Source: Pseudomonadota bacterium (lineage in GTDB: Bacteria > Myxococcota_A > Polyangia > GCA-2747355). Taken from it: a stretch of DNA of 64,000 bases. Of the stretch, positions 26,979 to 38,700 are shown piece by piece. Within the stretch, counting starts at the first letter, position 1, and every line of letters starts with the position of its first letter. The notes under the pieces are model-generated. The model was not told where the DNA came from. It saw nothing but the letters and a program-made list of their open reading frames with translations, and did not search any database. Position numbers and translations under genes: made by a program. Where the stretch lies: contig JADJTL010000001.1 in the NCBI GenBank assembly GCA_016711215.1, positions 1,112,001 through 1,176,000 on the forward strand, read 5' to 3'.

Positions 26979-27566
26979 TCATTGGGGGCTCACCCCAGCG
27001 TCGGCGCGCGCTGACCCCGTGGATCGCGCGCCGAGGGCCTTGGCGCCCGCGACGGGCCTGGCCTCCGCAGCATCTCCTGGCGTCGCATCCGCGCTCGCGG
27101 TTGCCGCTTCCGGCGCAAGACTCGGCGCAGCACTCGGGGCGGGCGAGGCAGCGGCCTGCGCCGCGGCCAGCCGGCGCCGCAGCTCGGCCTCTTCCTCGGC
27201 ATTCTGCCGTTCCTGCGCCAGCACGAGGCTACCCTGCTCGGCGAGGATCGCCGGCCGGCTGATCAGATCGATGAAGGTGAAGCCGAACATGAAGATCAGA
27301 AAGACGCCCGACGCGAAGAAGACCAGCTGGTGCAGCCGCGGGTCGTACTTGAGGTGCATAAAGTAGCCGACCACGAGGCCGGCCTTGATCAGCGCGACGA
27401 AGAGCGCCAAGTAGAGCGCGCCGGAGCCGAGGTCCGCGTAGGAGATCCCTACGGTGACGCCGGTCAGGGCGATCAACGCGGCGTAGATCCCCAGATAGAC
27501 GCGCACGGGCGTGATTGGGTGGGCGCCGGGCGCGGCGCCGCCGTCGAGGACGACCTGCTCGCTCAT
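26979..27566 (-). CDS. coxD: Cytochrome c oxidase subunit IV
   Basis: This 195-residue membrane subunit has three helices in its first 100 residues (VYLGIYAALIALTGVTVGIS; LYLALFVALIKAGLVVGYFMHLKYD; LVFFASGVFLIFMFGF), matching the prokaryotic COX4 family that stabilises the oxidase. The MHLKYD segment is typical. It then adds a long Ala/Glu-rich helix and Ala/Pro-rich tail (about 110-195), longer than usual for the family. Last gene of the actABCDEF-coxBACD operon. Confidence 0.87.
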   Translation of the reverse strand: MSEQVVLDGGAAPGAHPITPVRVYLGIYAALIALTGVTVGISYADLGSGALYLALFVALIKAGLVVGYFMHLKYDPRLHQLVFFASGVFLIFMFGFTFIDLISRPAILAEQGSLVLAQERQNAEEEAELRRRLAAAQAAASPAPSAAPSLAPEAATASADATPGDAAEARPVAGAKALGARSTGSARADAGVSPQ

Positions 27567-27616
27567 GGTTCGAGGCTCCTCATCGCATCAGCTCGATCTG
27601 CTCGTCGCACCGGCGC

Positions 27617-28570
27617 TCATCGCACCAGATAGAGGAGCGGGAAGAGGAAAATCCAGATCAGGTCGACGAGGTGCCAGTAGAGCCCGACGTTCTCTACCGG
27701 CGTGAAGTACGCGCGCGAGAAGTCAAGCCTTCCCGCGCGCCGCCAGACCCAGGCCAGGAGCAGAATGCCGATCAAGACGTGCAACCCATGCAGCGCCGTC
27801 ATCGCGAAGTAGAGCCCGAAGAAGATGTGCGGCTTACCGGCGAAGGTGAGGGCGAAGGTGTTCGCCCCCGCCCGGGCGCCCCAGACCTCTGGGTCCTCGG
27901 CGGCGCCGTTGAAGGCGGCGCTGTGGGCGAGCTGCGCGCCGCTGACTGTCAGCGTCGTCTCGGCGCGCGTGATCGCGCGCACGGGCATGTGATGAGCGGA
28001 GAGGGCCCGCAGCAAGGCATCACGACTGACGGAGTAGCTGGGGTCGAATTGGAAGTGGACCTGCTCCGGCGCCGAGCGCAGGCGAAAGGCGTGCTGCAGT
28101 CGCGCGCGCTGCGCGTCGTCGAGCATCCCCTGCGCCGTCAGGTAGCTGCCGGGAAGCAGCCCATCGTGGAACTTATGAGCGTACTCGACGTACTTGACGC
28201 CGAGGAAGGTGCAGGCGAGGGCGATCGTGACGAGAAGGTTGCGGCGCAGCGAACGCAAGGCGCCGCGTTGCGCCGCGTGCACCGCCAGGACCATCGTCAG
28301 GCTGCTCGTGATCAGGACGACCGTATTGAGCGCGCCCATCGGTACGCTGAGGTGCTCGTGCGCGCTGAGCATCGTCTCCGGATAGAAGAAGCGCACGGCG
28401 CCATAGGCGAGGAAGATCCCGCCGAAGAACATCAGCTCCTGCGCGAGGAAGAGCCACATCCCGAACTTGGCCGACGCTTCCTGCTGCGCCGCCGTATGGA
28501 AGTGGTGCTGCAGGAAGGGCGCCTGGTCGCCTGTTGGCTTGCTCACGGCTTGCATGTCCTCGTGCGCCAA
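27617..28570 (-). CDS. coxC: Cytochrome c oxidase subunit III with inserted hydrophilic loop
   Basis: This 317-residue subunit III has seven helices; recognisable parts are GMWLFLAQELMFFGGIF, KYVEYAHKF and LYFAMTALHGLHVLIG. Between the EYAHKF helix and the following membrane helix lies an insert of about 85 mostly hydrophilic residues (about 140-230) absent from common subunit III, facing outside by topology. The start is TTG 28570 or ATG 28555. It lies between coxA and coxD in the operon. Confidence 0.93.
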   Translation of the reverse strand: MAHEDMQAVSKPTGDQAPFLQHHFHTAAQQEASAKFGMWLFLAQELMFFGGIFLAYGAVRFFYPETMLSAHEHLSVPMGALNTVVLITSSLTMVLAVHAAQRGALRSLRRNLLVTIALACTFLGVKYVEYAHKFHDGLLPGSYLTAQGMLDDAQRARLQHAFRLRSAPEQVHFQFDPSYSVSRDALLRALSAHHMPVRAITRAETTLTVSGAQLAHSAAFNGAAEDPEVWGARAGANTFALTFAGKPHIFFGLYFAMTALHGLHVLIGILLLAWVWRRAGRLDFSRAYFTPVENVGLYWHLVDLIWIFLFPLLYLVR

Positions 28571-28581
28571 CGGATCGGCGA

Positions 28582-30276
28582 CTAGCTCGCCGCCGCCGTG
28601 GCGGTCTGTGAATCGTCTCGGAAATCATAGGGTCCTCGGCTGCAGACCGGATCGTCATCGAAGTTGGAGGTCGGTGGCGGGCTCGCCGTCTGCCACTCCA
28701 GCGTGGCCCCGCCCCAGGGGTTGGCAGGGGCGCGCTGCCCGTAGAACAACGAATGCAGCAGATAGCCGGCCATGATCAGGAAGCCGAGGGTCAGCAGCTG
28801 CGAGCCGAACGAGGAGAGGCGGTGCAGCAGCTCGAAGAGCGGTAGCTGGTCGGGAGCGACGAGGTCGTAGCTGTGGTAGCGCCGCGGCATGCCCTGCGCG
28901 CCCAGGAGGAACTTGGGGAAGAAGGTGCCGTTGAAGCCGACGAAGACCAGCGCCGCGCCGACTCTGCCCCAGCGCTCGCTGAACATCCTCCCGGTGAACT
29001 TGGGCCACCAGTGGTGCAGTCCGCCGAGGAAGGCGATCACGGTCCCGCCCATCATCACGTAATGGAAGTGGGCGACGACGAAGTAGGTGTCATGCAGATG
29101 GATGTCGGGGGTCAGCGAGCCGAGGAAGATGCCGGTCAAGCCGCCGATGGTGAAGGTGAAGAGGAAGACCAGGGCGTAGAGCATCGCCGTGGTCAGGGCG
29201 ATCGATCCCTTGTAGAGCGTAGCGACCCAGGAAAACACCTTGATCGCCGTGGGCACCGCCACGGTGAAGGTGAGGAAGGAGAAGATCATGCCGGCCAGCT
29301 CGCTCTGGCCGCTGACGAACATGTGATGACCCCAGACGAGGAAGCTGAGCAGCGCGATCGCCAGCGACGAGTAGGCGATCGCCCGGTAGCCGAAGATCGG
29401 CTTCTGGCTGTGCACAGCGATGATCTCGCTGATAATGCCGAAGGCCGGAAGGATCATGATGTAGACGGCCGGATGTGAGTAGAACCAGAAGAAGTGCTGA
29501 TAGAGCACCGGGTCGCCGCCCATCGCCGGGTCGAAGATGCCGATGCCCAGCACGCGCTCGGCCAGCAGCAGCAAGAGCGTGATCGCCAGCACCGGGGTGG
29601 CGAGCACCTGGATGATCGCCGTGGCATAGGTCGCCCAGAGGAAGAGCGGCAGCCGCATCCAGGTCAGCCCCGGCGCGCGCAGCTTGTGGATCGTGACGAT
29701 GAAGTTGATCCCGGTGAGGATCGAGGAGAAGCCGAGCACGAAGACGCCTAAGGTGGCGGAGATGACGGCCGTTCCGGTCTGCGTGCTGTAGGGCGTGTAG
29801 AAGGTCCAGCCGGTGTCCATCGCGCCGGCGAGAATCGAGTAGAGCAGGAAGACGCTGCCGACCAGGTAGATCCAGTAGGAGAGCAGGTTGAGCCGCGGAA
29901 AGGCGACGTCCTTGGCTCCGATCATGATCGGCAGGAAGATGTTGCCGAGCGAGGCGGGGATCGACGGGATGATGAACACGAAGATCATGATCGCGCCGTG
30001 CAGGGTGAATAACTTATTGTAGGTGTCGGCGCTCAGCAGGTCAGGCTTCGCCGACATCAGCTCGAGGCGCAGGACGACGGCGAGCAGCCCGCCGATGAAG
30101 AAGAAGGTCAGCACCGAGATCAGGTACATCACGCCGATCCGCTTGTGATCGAGCGTGAAGAGCCAGCTCAGGAGGCCACGTTGCGCCGTCAGGTAGTTGG
30201 CGGGCGCCGCGCCCGCGGCGGTCGCAGCGAGCGCCTGGTCAGCCGGGGCAGGCCCCGCTTGATCGGCCGTGGTCAT
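28582..30276 (-). CDS. coxA: Cytochrome c oxidase subunit I
   Basis: A 564-residue catalytic subunit that reduces oxygen and pumps protons. Twelve helices are apparent. Ligand motifs: HGAIMIFVFIIPS for low-spin haem, HPAVYIMILPAFG with the His-Tyr pair at CuB, HHMFVSG for the two further CuB ligands, and VVAHFHYVMMGG for the haem His pair. Pattern fits A-type haem-copper oxidases. Follows coxB by 14 bp. Confidence 0.97.
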   Translation of the reverse strand: MTTADQAGPAPADQALAATAAGAAPANYLTAQRGLLSWLFTLDHKRIGVMYLISVLTFFFIGGLLAVVLRLELMSAKPDLLSADTYNKLFTLHGAIMIFVFIIPSIPASLGNIFLPIMIGAKDVAFPRLNLLSYWIYLVGSVFLLYSILAGAMDTGWTFYTPYSTQTGTAVISATLGVFVLGFSSILTGINFIVTIHKLRAPGLTWMRLPLFLWATYATAIIQVLATPVLAITLLLLLAERVLGIGIFDPAMGGDPVLYQHFFWFYSHPAVYIMILPAFGIISEIIAVHSQKPIFGYRAIAYSSLAIALLSFLVWGHHMFVSGQSELAGMIFSFLTFTVAVPTAIKVFSWVATLYKGSIALTTAMLYALVFLFTFTIGGLTGIFLGSLTPDIHLHDTYFVVAHFHYVMMGGTVIAFLGGLHHWWPKFTGRMFSERWGRVGAALVFVGFNGTFFPKFLLGAQGMPRRYHSYDLVAPDQLPLFELLHRLSSFGSQLLTLGFLIMAGYLLHSLFYGQRAPANPWGGATLEWQTASPPPTSNFDDDPVCSRGPYDFRDDSQTATAAAS

Positions 30277-30289
30277 CGCTTCACCTCGG

Positions 30290-31270
30290 TCATTTCAGCG
30301 TCTTGATGTAGTCGATCAGCGCGTTGATCTGCGGATCTGTGAGCAGGCCCGAGAAGGTCGGCATCAGCGGCTGGAAGCCCTTGACGACCTTGGCGCTCGG
30401 GTTCATCAGCGACTCCCGAATGTAGTTGTCGTCGATCGTGACCGACGTGCCGTCGCTCATCTCCTCGGTCTTGCCGTAGCGCCCGGCGAGCGGTGGACCG
30501 GGCAGGCCCATCCGGTCGGTGGTGCGGCTGTGACAGGTCACGCAGGCCTTGGCGACGAAGAGCTTTTCGCCGTCCGGCGGGCCGCCGCCGGTCTGCGCCC
30601 ACTGCTCGAAGTCCGCCGTGCTGACGACCTTGACGCGGGCGTGCATCTGCGAGTGCCCGCGGCCGCAGTACTCGGCGCAGAAGATGTCGTAGCTGCCGAG
30701 GCGCGTGGCCTCGAACCAGGCTACCGTGTAGCGGTTGGGGAGGACGTCCTTCTTGATGCGGAAGGCGGGCACATAGAAGCTGTGGATCACGTCGGCAGCC
30801 GACATCGTTAGCTTGACCGGCCGCCCCTGAGGCACAACGAGCTCGGTCGCGCCGACCACCCCATGCTTGGGGTAGTCGAAGGACCAGCTCCATTTTTGCG
30901 CCAGCACGCGCACCTCGATCGCTCCGGCGGGCGGCACGCTGAGCGTGACGTAGTCGCTGAAGCTCCAAAAGAAGATGCCGACGAGGATCAGGGCGGGGAC
31001 GACCGACCAGGCGATCTCGAGCCGGTGGTTGCCCTCGATCTGGCTCACCTTCACCGGCTGGCCGCGCCGCCGACGGTACTTGATCACGAAGGCGATGGTC
31101 AGGCCGACCACCAGCAGGAAGAAGAACGCGCTCAGGTAGTAGATGAAATAGAAGAGCACATCGCCGCGCTCGGCCGCCGTCGAGGCCTGTTCGGGCAGCC
31201 AGAGCGTGCCGCGGCTGGCAGCGCCTTCGGTCGCCGTGGCCGTTGCGGTGAGCAAGGGGTAGATGGTCAT
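30290..31270 (-). CDS. coxB: Cytochrome c oxidase subunit II with fused cytochrome c (caa3-type)
   Basis: A 326-residue subunit II. Two helices (about 35-60 and 80-100) precede a periplasmic CuA domain: the first ligand His lies in the YVPAFRIKKDVLPN region and the rest in CAEYCGRGHSQMHA. The C-terminal 90 residues add a class I cytochrome c: CVTCH haem motif, MPTFSGLL with the axial Met, and a final helix INALIDYIKTL. The extra haem lets it take electrons directly from ACIII. Start ATG at 31270. Confidence 0.96.
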   Translation of the reverse strand: MTIYPLLTATATATEGAASRGTLWLPEQASTAAERGDVLFYFIYYLSAFFFLLVVGLTIAFVIKYRRRRGQPVKVSQIEGNHRLEIAWSVVPALILVGIFFWSFSDYVTLSVPPAGAIEVRVLAQKWSWSFDYPKHGVVGATELVVPQGRPVKLTMSAADVIHSFYVPAFRIKKDVLPNRYTVAWFEATRLGSYDIFCAEYCGRGHSQMHARVKVVSTADFEQWAQTGGGPPDGEKLFVAKACVTCHSRTTDRMGLPGPPLAGRYGKTEEMSDGTSVTIDDNYIRESLMNPSAKVVKGFQPLMPTFSGLLTDPQINALIDYIKTLK

Positions 31271-31281
31271 CAGCTCGGGGC

Positions 31282-31716
31282 CTAGCGTGCTGCGGCTGGC
31301 AGGATCACACGCGCTGCAGCCGGTGGAGCGGGGGTAGGTGAGGGGGCCAGCGGCGCCGGGGATGGGCTCGCCAGCTCGAGTGGCGCGATCAGCGCCGGGT
31401 CGGCCGCGAGCAGCTCCATCGCGCGGGCGACGGGGATGCGGAAGAGGCCGCGCGGAGCGTCCACGACCTCATAGTGGTTGAGCAGCCGACGGTCGCGGGC
31501 GCGCAGCTCGGGCAGCGCCGGGGGCACCTGGGAGAGGTCCTGGGCGACGAGCTCACGCTGCGAGACCGCGTCGAAGTACTGCCAGAGCGCGAGCACGACG
31601 ATCACCACCAGGCCGAGTAGGGCTAGCACCCAGAGGCCGACCTGGACGACCGGCAGCGCATCCGCTTCGACACCGGGGCTCGCGGAGGCGGCGGGAGCTT
31701 CTTGTCGCTCGGTCAT
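31282..31716 (-). CDS. Small single-helix membrane protein between actF and coxB
   Basis: A 144-residue protein with one membrane helix (VQVGLWVLALLGLVVIVVLALW, about residues 24-45), a conserved-looking periplasmic segment (RRLLNHYEVVDAPRGLFRIP, then VARAMELLA) and a Pro/Ala-rich tail. Proteins with a similar LxxYxxVDxxxGxxRIPxxRAMxLL pattern often lie beside oxidase genes; a role in assembly of the ACIII-oxidase complex is an inference. ATG 31716 follows GAGGAC; it sits 13 bp before coxB and overlaps actF by no coding bases beyond its leader. Confidence 0.75.
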   Translation of the reverse strand: MTERQEAPAASASPGVEADALPVVQVGLWVLALLGLVVIVVLALWQYFDAVSQRELVAQDLSQVPPALPELRARDRRLLNHYEVVDAPRGLFRIPVARAMELLAADPALIAPLELASPSPAPLAPSPTPAPPAAARVILPAAAR

Positions 31717-31726
31717 CGTGTCGTCC

Positions 31727-32944
31727 TCAGTAGTTCTCGAAGGCCAGCGACTCGGCGAGGCGCGGGTCGCGCATGGGCACCAGCGCATGGCGCTGCAGCT
31801 GGCGCAAGAAGAACGCCACGAACAAACCGCCGATGCCGAGGAAGGCGGTCAGATCGAGCAGGTCGAAGGCGGCGCCGGCCGGGTGGAGCACGGGCATCAC
31901 GAGCCAGTAGAGGTCGAGGTAGTGCAGCGCCAGCAGCCAGAGCGCGGCCGGCAGCAGGGTTGCGCCGCGCCGTTTGGTCGCGCGGGTCATCAGGTAGAAG
32001 AAGGGGACGACGAAGTGACCGAGGCCGAGCGCCAGGGTCACCTGACGCCAGGAGCCCGCGAGGCGCCGCGCGTACCAGATCGTCTCCTCGGGTAGATTGC
32101 CGTACCAGATCAGCATGAACTGCGAGAAGGCGATATAGGACCAGAAGACCGTGAAGCCGAAGAGCAGCTTGCCGAGATCATGGTAGTGCTCGACGCTGAT
32201 GACGTCGCCGAGCACCCCGGCGCTACGCAAGAGCAGCCCGACCAGCGCGAGAAAGGCGAAGATCGCGACGACGCAGCCGGAGAAGTAGTAGACGCCGAAC
32301 ATCGTCGAGTACCAATGCGGATCGAGCGACATCAGCCAGTCGAAGGCCGCGAAGGTCACTGTAAGCGCGAAGAGAATAATGGCCGGGCCGCTCAGTCGCT
32401 GCAGGCGCAGGGTCGCCTCTGGGGCACCGTCCTGATCCTGTCGCAGGGAGCGCCGATAGAAGGCCCAGGCCAGGGCGGTCCAGATGCCGAAATAGCCCAG
32501 CGCGCGCGCCACGAAGAAGGGGATGTTGAGGTAGGGCGTCTTGCTCGCCAGCAGCGCATCGTGCCTGAGCGCGTCGGGGTGGGTCCAATGAAAGAGCTCA
32601 TGGAGACCGCCGACGACGGGTAGAAAGAGCAGGCCGAGCAGGGGCAGCGTGATCATCGCGTGCTCGGCCAACCGCCGCACGACGACGCTCCAACCCGCCC
32701 TGGTGGCGAACTGCACGATGACGAAGAAGAGCGCACCGAGCGCGATGCTGAGCCAGTAGAGCAGCGCCACGAGGTAGGAGAAGTGAGCCTGGCGTGCAGC
32801 GCCCGCGCCGCGACCAAGCAGCCAGTGGGCCATCAGCGCGAGCAACCCGACGCTAGCCGCCGCCAAGGAGAGCGCGCGCCAGGTCTTGGAGCGGGGCAGG
32901 CGGAGCTGCTCAGGGCGCAGGGTCGAAGGGGCGGCGTGCGTCAC
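31727..32944 (-). CDS. actF: Alternative complex III subunit ActF (NrfD-like quinol-binding membrane protein)
   Basis: A 405-residue protein with about ten helices, matching the second NrfD/PsrC-type membrane subunit of alternative complex III, shorter than ActC. Recognisable segments are ELFHWTHPDAL, TPYLNIPFFVARALGYF, FAAFDWLMSLDPHWYSTMFG and FSQFMLIWYGNLPEET. It should help form a quinol site and proton path. The start overlaps the actE stop by 4 bp. Confidence 0.93.
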   Translation of the reverse strand: MTHAAPSTLRPEQLRLPRSKTWRALSLAAASVGLLALMAHWLLGRGAGAARQAHFSYLVALLYWLSIALGALFFVIVQFATRAGWSVVVRRLAEHAMITLPLLGLLFLPVVGGLHELFHWTHPDALRHDALLASKTPYLNIPFFVARALGYFGIWTALAWAFYRRSLRQDQDGAPEATLRLQRLSGPAIILFALTVTFAAFDWLMSLDPHWYSTMFGVYYFSGCVVAIFAFLALVGLLLRSAGVLGDVISVEHYHDLGKLLFGFTVFWSYIAFSQFMLIWYGNLPEETIWYARRLAGSWRQVTLALGLGHFVVPFFYLMTRATKRRGATLLPAALWLLALHYLDLYWLVMPVLHPAGAAFDLLDLTAFLGIGGLFVAFFLRQLQRHALVPMRDPRLAESLAFENY

Positions 32945-33612
32945 GGCGTCCTCCAGCCGCGTCGCACGACGACGTCAGGCGGTAGCTGATCGAGGGTGGC
33001 GTGGCCGGCGAGCTGGAGCGCGCGGACATAGGCGGCGATGGCCCAGCGATCGGTGACCGGGATGGCCCAGGCGTAGGAGGGCATGCTGCGCACGCCCTCG
33101 CTGATGACGCCGAAGAAGTGACCGATCGGCGCCTGGAGCAGACGCTGCTCGTGGTAGGAGGGCGCGGGTACGGCCATCTTGCGCGCGCGCAAGATCGACT
33201 CCCCATTGCCACTCGCTCCATGACAGGGTTGGCAGTAGATGTCGAAGCGCTCGCGGCCGCGCTGTAACAAGTCGGCGGTCAGCGCCACGGGCAGGCGATC
33301 GGCTGGCTTTCCGTCAAGGGTGCCGCGATAGAGATGCTCGCTCTCGCGCAGCGCGCCGTGGGCGATGGTGTTGGCCGGTGGCGTGCGCATCGCCCGCCCG
33401 TCGGCGAAGAAGGCATTGCTCTGCTGGGCGCCAAAGCGCGCCTGTGAAGCCATGTTCTGCTGCAGATGAACCGGCGGTGAGCTCGATCGCCCACCGCGAC
33501 AGGCGGAGAGGCCGAGCAGCAGCAGCGCCGCGACCCGAGCCGCCGCAACGAAGCCGCGTGCGTGGCGCCATCGCCGCGCCAAGAGCCTTGCTGCTTGCCT
33601 CAGCACGCCCAT
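32941..33612 (-). CDS. actE: Alternative complex III subunit ActE (monohaem cytochrome c lipoprotein)
   Basis: This 223-residue protein begins with a signal sequence ending in a lipobox (LLLLGLSAC). The haem motif CQPCHG is in the RERFDIYCQPCHGASGNG context and a likely axial Met is in SEGVRSMPSYAWAI, the usual pattern of ACIII ActE. It passes electrons from ActA/ActB to the oxidase. Gap to actD is 40 bp, to actF none. Confidence 0.93.
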   Translation of the reverse strand: MGVLRQAARLLARRWRHARGFVAAARVAALLLLGLSACRGGRSSSPPVHLQQNMASQARFGAQQSNAFFADGRAMRTPPANTIAHGALRESEHLYRGTLDGKPADRLPVALTADLLQRGRERFDIYCQPCHGASGNGESILRARKMAVPAPSYHEQRLLQAPIGHFFGVISEGVRSMPSYAWAIPVTDRWAIAAYVRALQLAGHATLDQLPPDVVVRRGWRTP

Positions 33613-33652
33613 CGGGGGCCTCCGTATGAGGGGGTCATTGGGCTTGGGGGCA

Positions 33653-34190
33653 TCATTGGGCCAACAGCTCGACGTGCGTCGCGCCGAGCTCCTTCAACCA
33701 ACCGGGGGTCTGGTCGGGATCGAAACGCGGGTCCGCCGCCTCGACCGAGATGAAGAAGCGATCGTCGCCGACCCCGGCGAAGCGCTCGCTGCGAAACACA
33801 GGATGGTAGTGGCGAGGGAGCCGGTTGAAGTGCAGCATCCCCAGAACGCAGGTCAACGCGGCCGCCAGCACGCCGACCTCGAAGGTCACGGGGACGAAGG
33901 CGGGCCAGCTAAAATAGGGTTTGCCAGCGATCACCATCGGATAGGCGATGGTGCTGGTCCACCACTGCAGGCCGAGGCCGCCGGCGGCCCCGAGCATGCC
34001 GCCGACGAAGACGACCCAGGGCAGGCGCGAGGGGCGCAGACCCATCGCGCGGTCGAGTCCATGCACTGGAAAGGGGCTATGGGCGTCCCAGCGCGAGAAG
34101 CCGCCATCGCGTAGGCGCTCGCAAGCGCGATAGAGCGCCGTCGGGTCGGCGAATTCCGCCAACACGCCCCAGGTCTCGGTGGCTGGCGTT

Positions 34191-34198
<8 letters not shown>
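33653..34198 (-). CDS. actD: Alternative complex III subunit ActD (DUF3341)
   Basis: A 181-residue membrane protein with two helices (LPWVVFVGGMLGAAGGLGLQW and FVPVTFEVGVLAAALTCVLGM) and the N-terminal AEFADPTALYRACERLRDGGF segment, the DUF3341 signature. It is a structural subunit of alternative complex III. Overlaps actC by 8 bp. Confidence 0.94.
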
Positions 34199-35678
<1,480 letters not shown>

Positions 35679-35707
35679 ACGATGTGAACCTAGATCAGCG
35701 AGCCGGC

Positions 35708-38700
35708 TCAGCCGAGCTTGGGGTTGGGGTTGCGCACGCGCGCGAGGTAGGTCGTGCGCGGCTTGAGATTCATGTCGCCCAGCACCGCGTAGTTGCGGTC
35801 GCGCTGCTTGAGCTGCGCGACGCGGCTCCGCGGGTCATTGAGATCGCCGAAGACGATCGCCTCGGTCGGGCAGACCTGCTGACAGGCCGGCACCACCGTG
35901 CCGTCGGCGATGGTATCGCTGCCCGCGGCCTTGGCCGCGAGGCGGGCGCCGTTGATGCGTTGCACGCAGTAGGTGCACTTCTCCATCACCCCGCGAAAGC
36001 GCACGGTGACGTCGGGGTTGCGCTGCATCGCCAGCAGCGCGTTCTGCCGGTCGTGCTCGGCCTGGTAGTTGAAGAAGTTGAAGCGCCGCACCTTATATGG
36101 GCAGTTGTTGGCACAGTAGCGTGTGCCGATGCAGCGGTTGTAGGCCATGTCGTTCAGCCCCTCGGGGCTATGCGCGGTGGCGCCGACCGGGCAGACGCTT
36201 TCGCAGGGCGCCGTCTCGCAATGCTGGCAGGCCATCGGCTGCGTGACGGGCAGGGCGTCGTCGCTCTCGCCGCTGAAATAGCGATCGAGGCGAATCCAAT
36301 GCATCTCGCGGCCGTTGAGCACGCGCTCCTTGCCGACGACGGGGATCGTGTTCTCTGACTGGCAGGCGATCGTGCAGGCGTTGCAGCCGATGCAGCTGCT
36401 GAGGTCGATCGTCATGCCCCATTGCCGACCCGTCGTGGGGTTGGGCGGCTCCCAGAGCAGGGTCTTGACCTCGGCGTCGGGCAGGAGCTGCGCGGCGCGG
36501 GCGAAGTCAGGGTCGCGCTGGTACTGCGCCAGCGTTGCCTCCTGCACGATCGGGCGGCGCTGGCCGGTCAGGGGCTCGATCAGCGTGCCGTGGTCCTGCG
36601 TGCAGGCGAGCGCGTAGTGCCCGCGCAGGTGGCGCAGCCTGACGCCTTGGGCGAAGCGCGAGGCGTCGACGGTGCGCAGCGCGTTGGCGTTGAAGCCGCG
36701 GCCGTCGGCCACCGGGCCGCTATGCTGGCGACCATAGCCCAGCGCCAAGGCGACGCAGCTCTCTGCGACGCCCGGCGTGATCCAGACGGCGGCCTGCAGG
36801 CGGCGACCATCATGTTCGAGCTCGATCAGCTCCTCGGACTTGAGCCCGAGCCGGCGCGCCGTGGCTGCCCCGATCAACGCCGCGTTATCCCACGTCAGCT
36901 TGGTCACCGGATCGGGCAGCTCTTGCAGCCAGGCGTTGCCGGCGAAGCGGCCGTCGTAGAGCGTCGCGTCGAGCTGAAAGACCAACTCCAGGCGTTGGTC
37001 GGTGGGGGCCGGTCTATCGAGGGCGTCCTGCGGGCGCGCCGTCCGGGCGTCCCGATCGGCCGAGCCGCTCGAGCCCTCGAGCGTTGGTCGCGCTGCGGGC
37101 CTGCCGGCGAGCTGGGTCGCAAGCGCCTGCCACTCGTAGGTGGGGCTGAGCGCGGCGAGCTCAGCCGGGCGCTGCCCGTCATGGACCAGCGCGCGCCAGC
37201 GACGCTCGTGGCTGGCCTCATCGGCCCCGGCCGGCAGCAGGCCTGCATAGGCTGCGGTCGCCGGGCGGCGCAGCAGCGTGTAGCCATCGTGGAGCTTAGA
37301 GGCGATCAGGCGCGCAACGAGCTCGATCGGCGAGAGCGAGGCGAAGAGGGGCGCGATCAGCGGCTGCTGCACGCTGATCGTGCCGTCGGCGGCGCGGAGA
37401 TCGCCCCAGGCCTCGAGGAAGTGGCTTTGGGGCACGACCCAGCGCGCCAGCGCCGCGGTCTCGTTGGCCGTGGGGCAGAGGTAGATCGTCGACGGGACGC
37501 GGCGCAGCAAGGTGCCGAACTCGAGATCGGCCGGCGCGTCATAGACCGGGTTTCCGCCGACGATGACCAGCGATGAGACGGTCTCGGCCCGCAGCGCCGC
37601 GGCGAGGGCCTCGATCCCCTCGCAGTCCGCTGCCAGGTCGGGGTAGTAGCTGACCGTCTGGCCGACGCTGCCGAGCAGCGCGTTGGTCAGCTGGCCGAGC
37701 GCATGGACCAGCGGCGGCTGCCCTTCGCCAACGATGATCAACGCCCGCCCGCGATGGGCGAGGAGGTCCTCGGCCAGCGCGCCAATCCAGCGCTGATGCG
37801 CGGCGCTCGGCGCGCGCGCCCGCAGGCGCGCCAGGAGCTGCTCGGCGCCGGCGGGCGCCGGCAGGGAAGGCGCGAGCTTGGCGACCAGGTCGGCGAGAAA
37901 GCCACCCACCTGCGAGGCCGCCAGGCGCAGGCGATTGTCGGCGTTCATCCCCGTGACGGTGAAGGCTGGCTCGACCACGTAGAGCCTGTTCATCCCGTCG
38001 CGCGGGCTGGTGAGGCGCCGTCGTTGGGCAAAGGCGCGGGCCTGGCGGACGACGTCGCCCTCGAGGCCGAGCGGATCGGCGTCGAGGGCTAGCACGACAT
38101 CGGCGCGATCGAGCGCATAGCAGGGCCGAGCCCCCTTCAGCCCGACGAGTGCTGCGCCGGCCAGGCTCTGCCGTGGTTGGGCCGCGTCGTGGACGTAGAG
38201 GCGTGCGTGCGGGTAGCGAGCGCGAAGCTCGCCCAGCAGCGCGTGGAGCGTCGGCGAACGGAGGTCCTGCAGCAGCAGCGCCAGGCCGCGCCCCTGCTGC
38301 CGCTCGAGGCGCGCCGCGAGCCCGGCCAGCGCGGCATCGCGCTCGCGCGTGGAGACCGAGCGGTCGCCGAGGCGCGTGCGCCGCAGGCGCTGCGGGTCGT
38401 AGAGATCGAGCACGCTCGCCTGCAGGAAGGTGTCGGTGGCGCCGCGACTCATCGGATGGTCGGGGTGGCCCTCGATCTTGGTCGGGCGTCCGTCCTGGCT
38501 CTCGACGAGCAGGCCGACCACCCCCCCCGTGAGCTGGGCGGCGGTGGCGTAGTAGCGCGGCTGTCCAGGGACCAGATCCTCGGGCCGCTGGTTGAAGGGC
38601 AGGATCAGCTCGCGTGGCTTGCGCACGCAGCCGCTCAGCGTGGCGCCGGCGAGGGTTAGCGAGGCGCCCATCACCCCGAGGAAGTCGCGGCGCCCGACGT

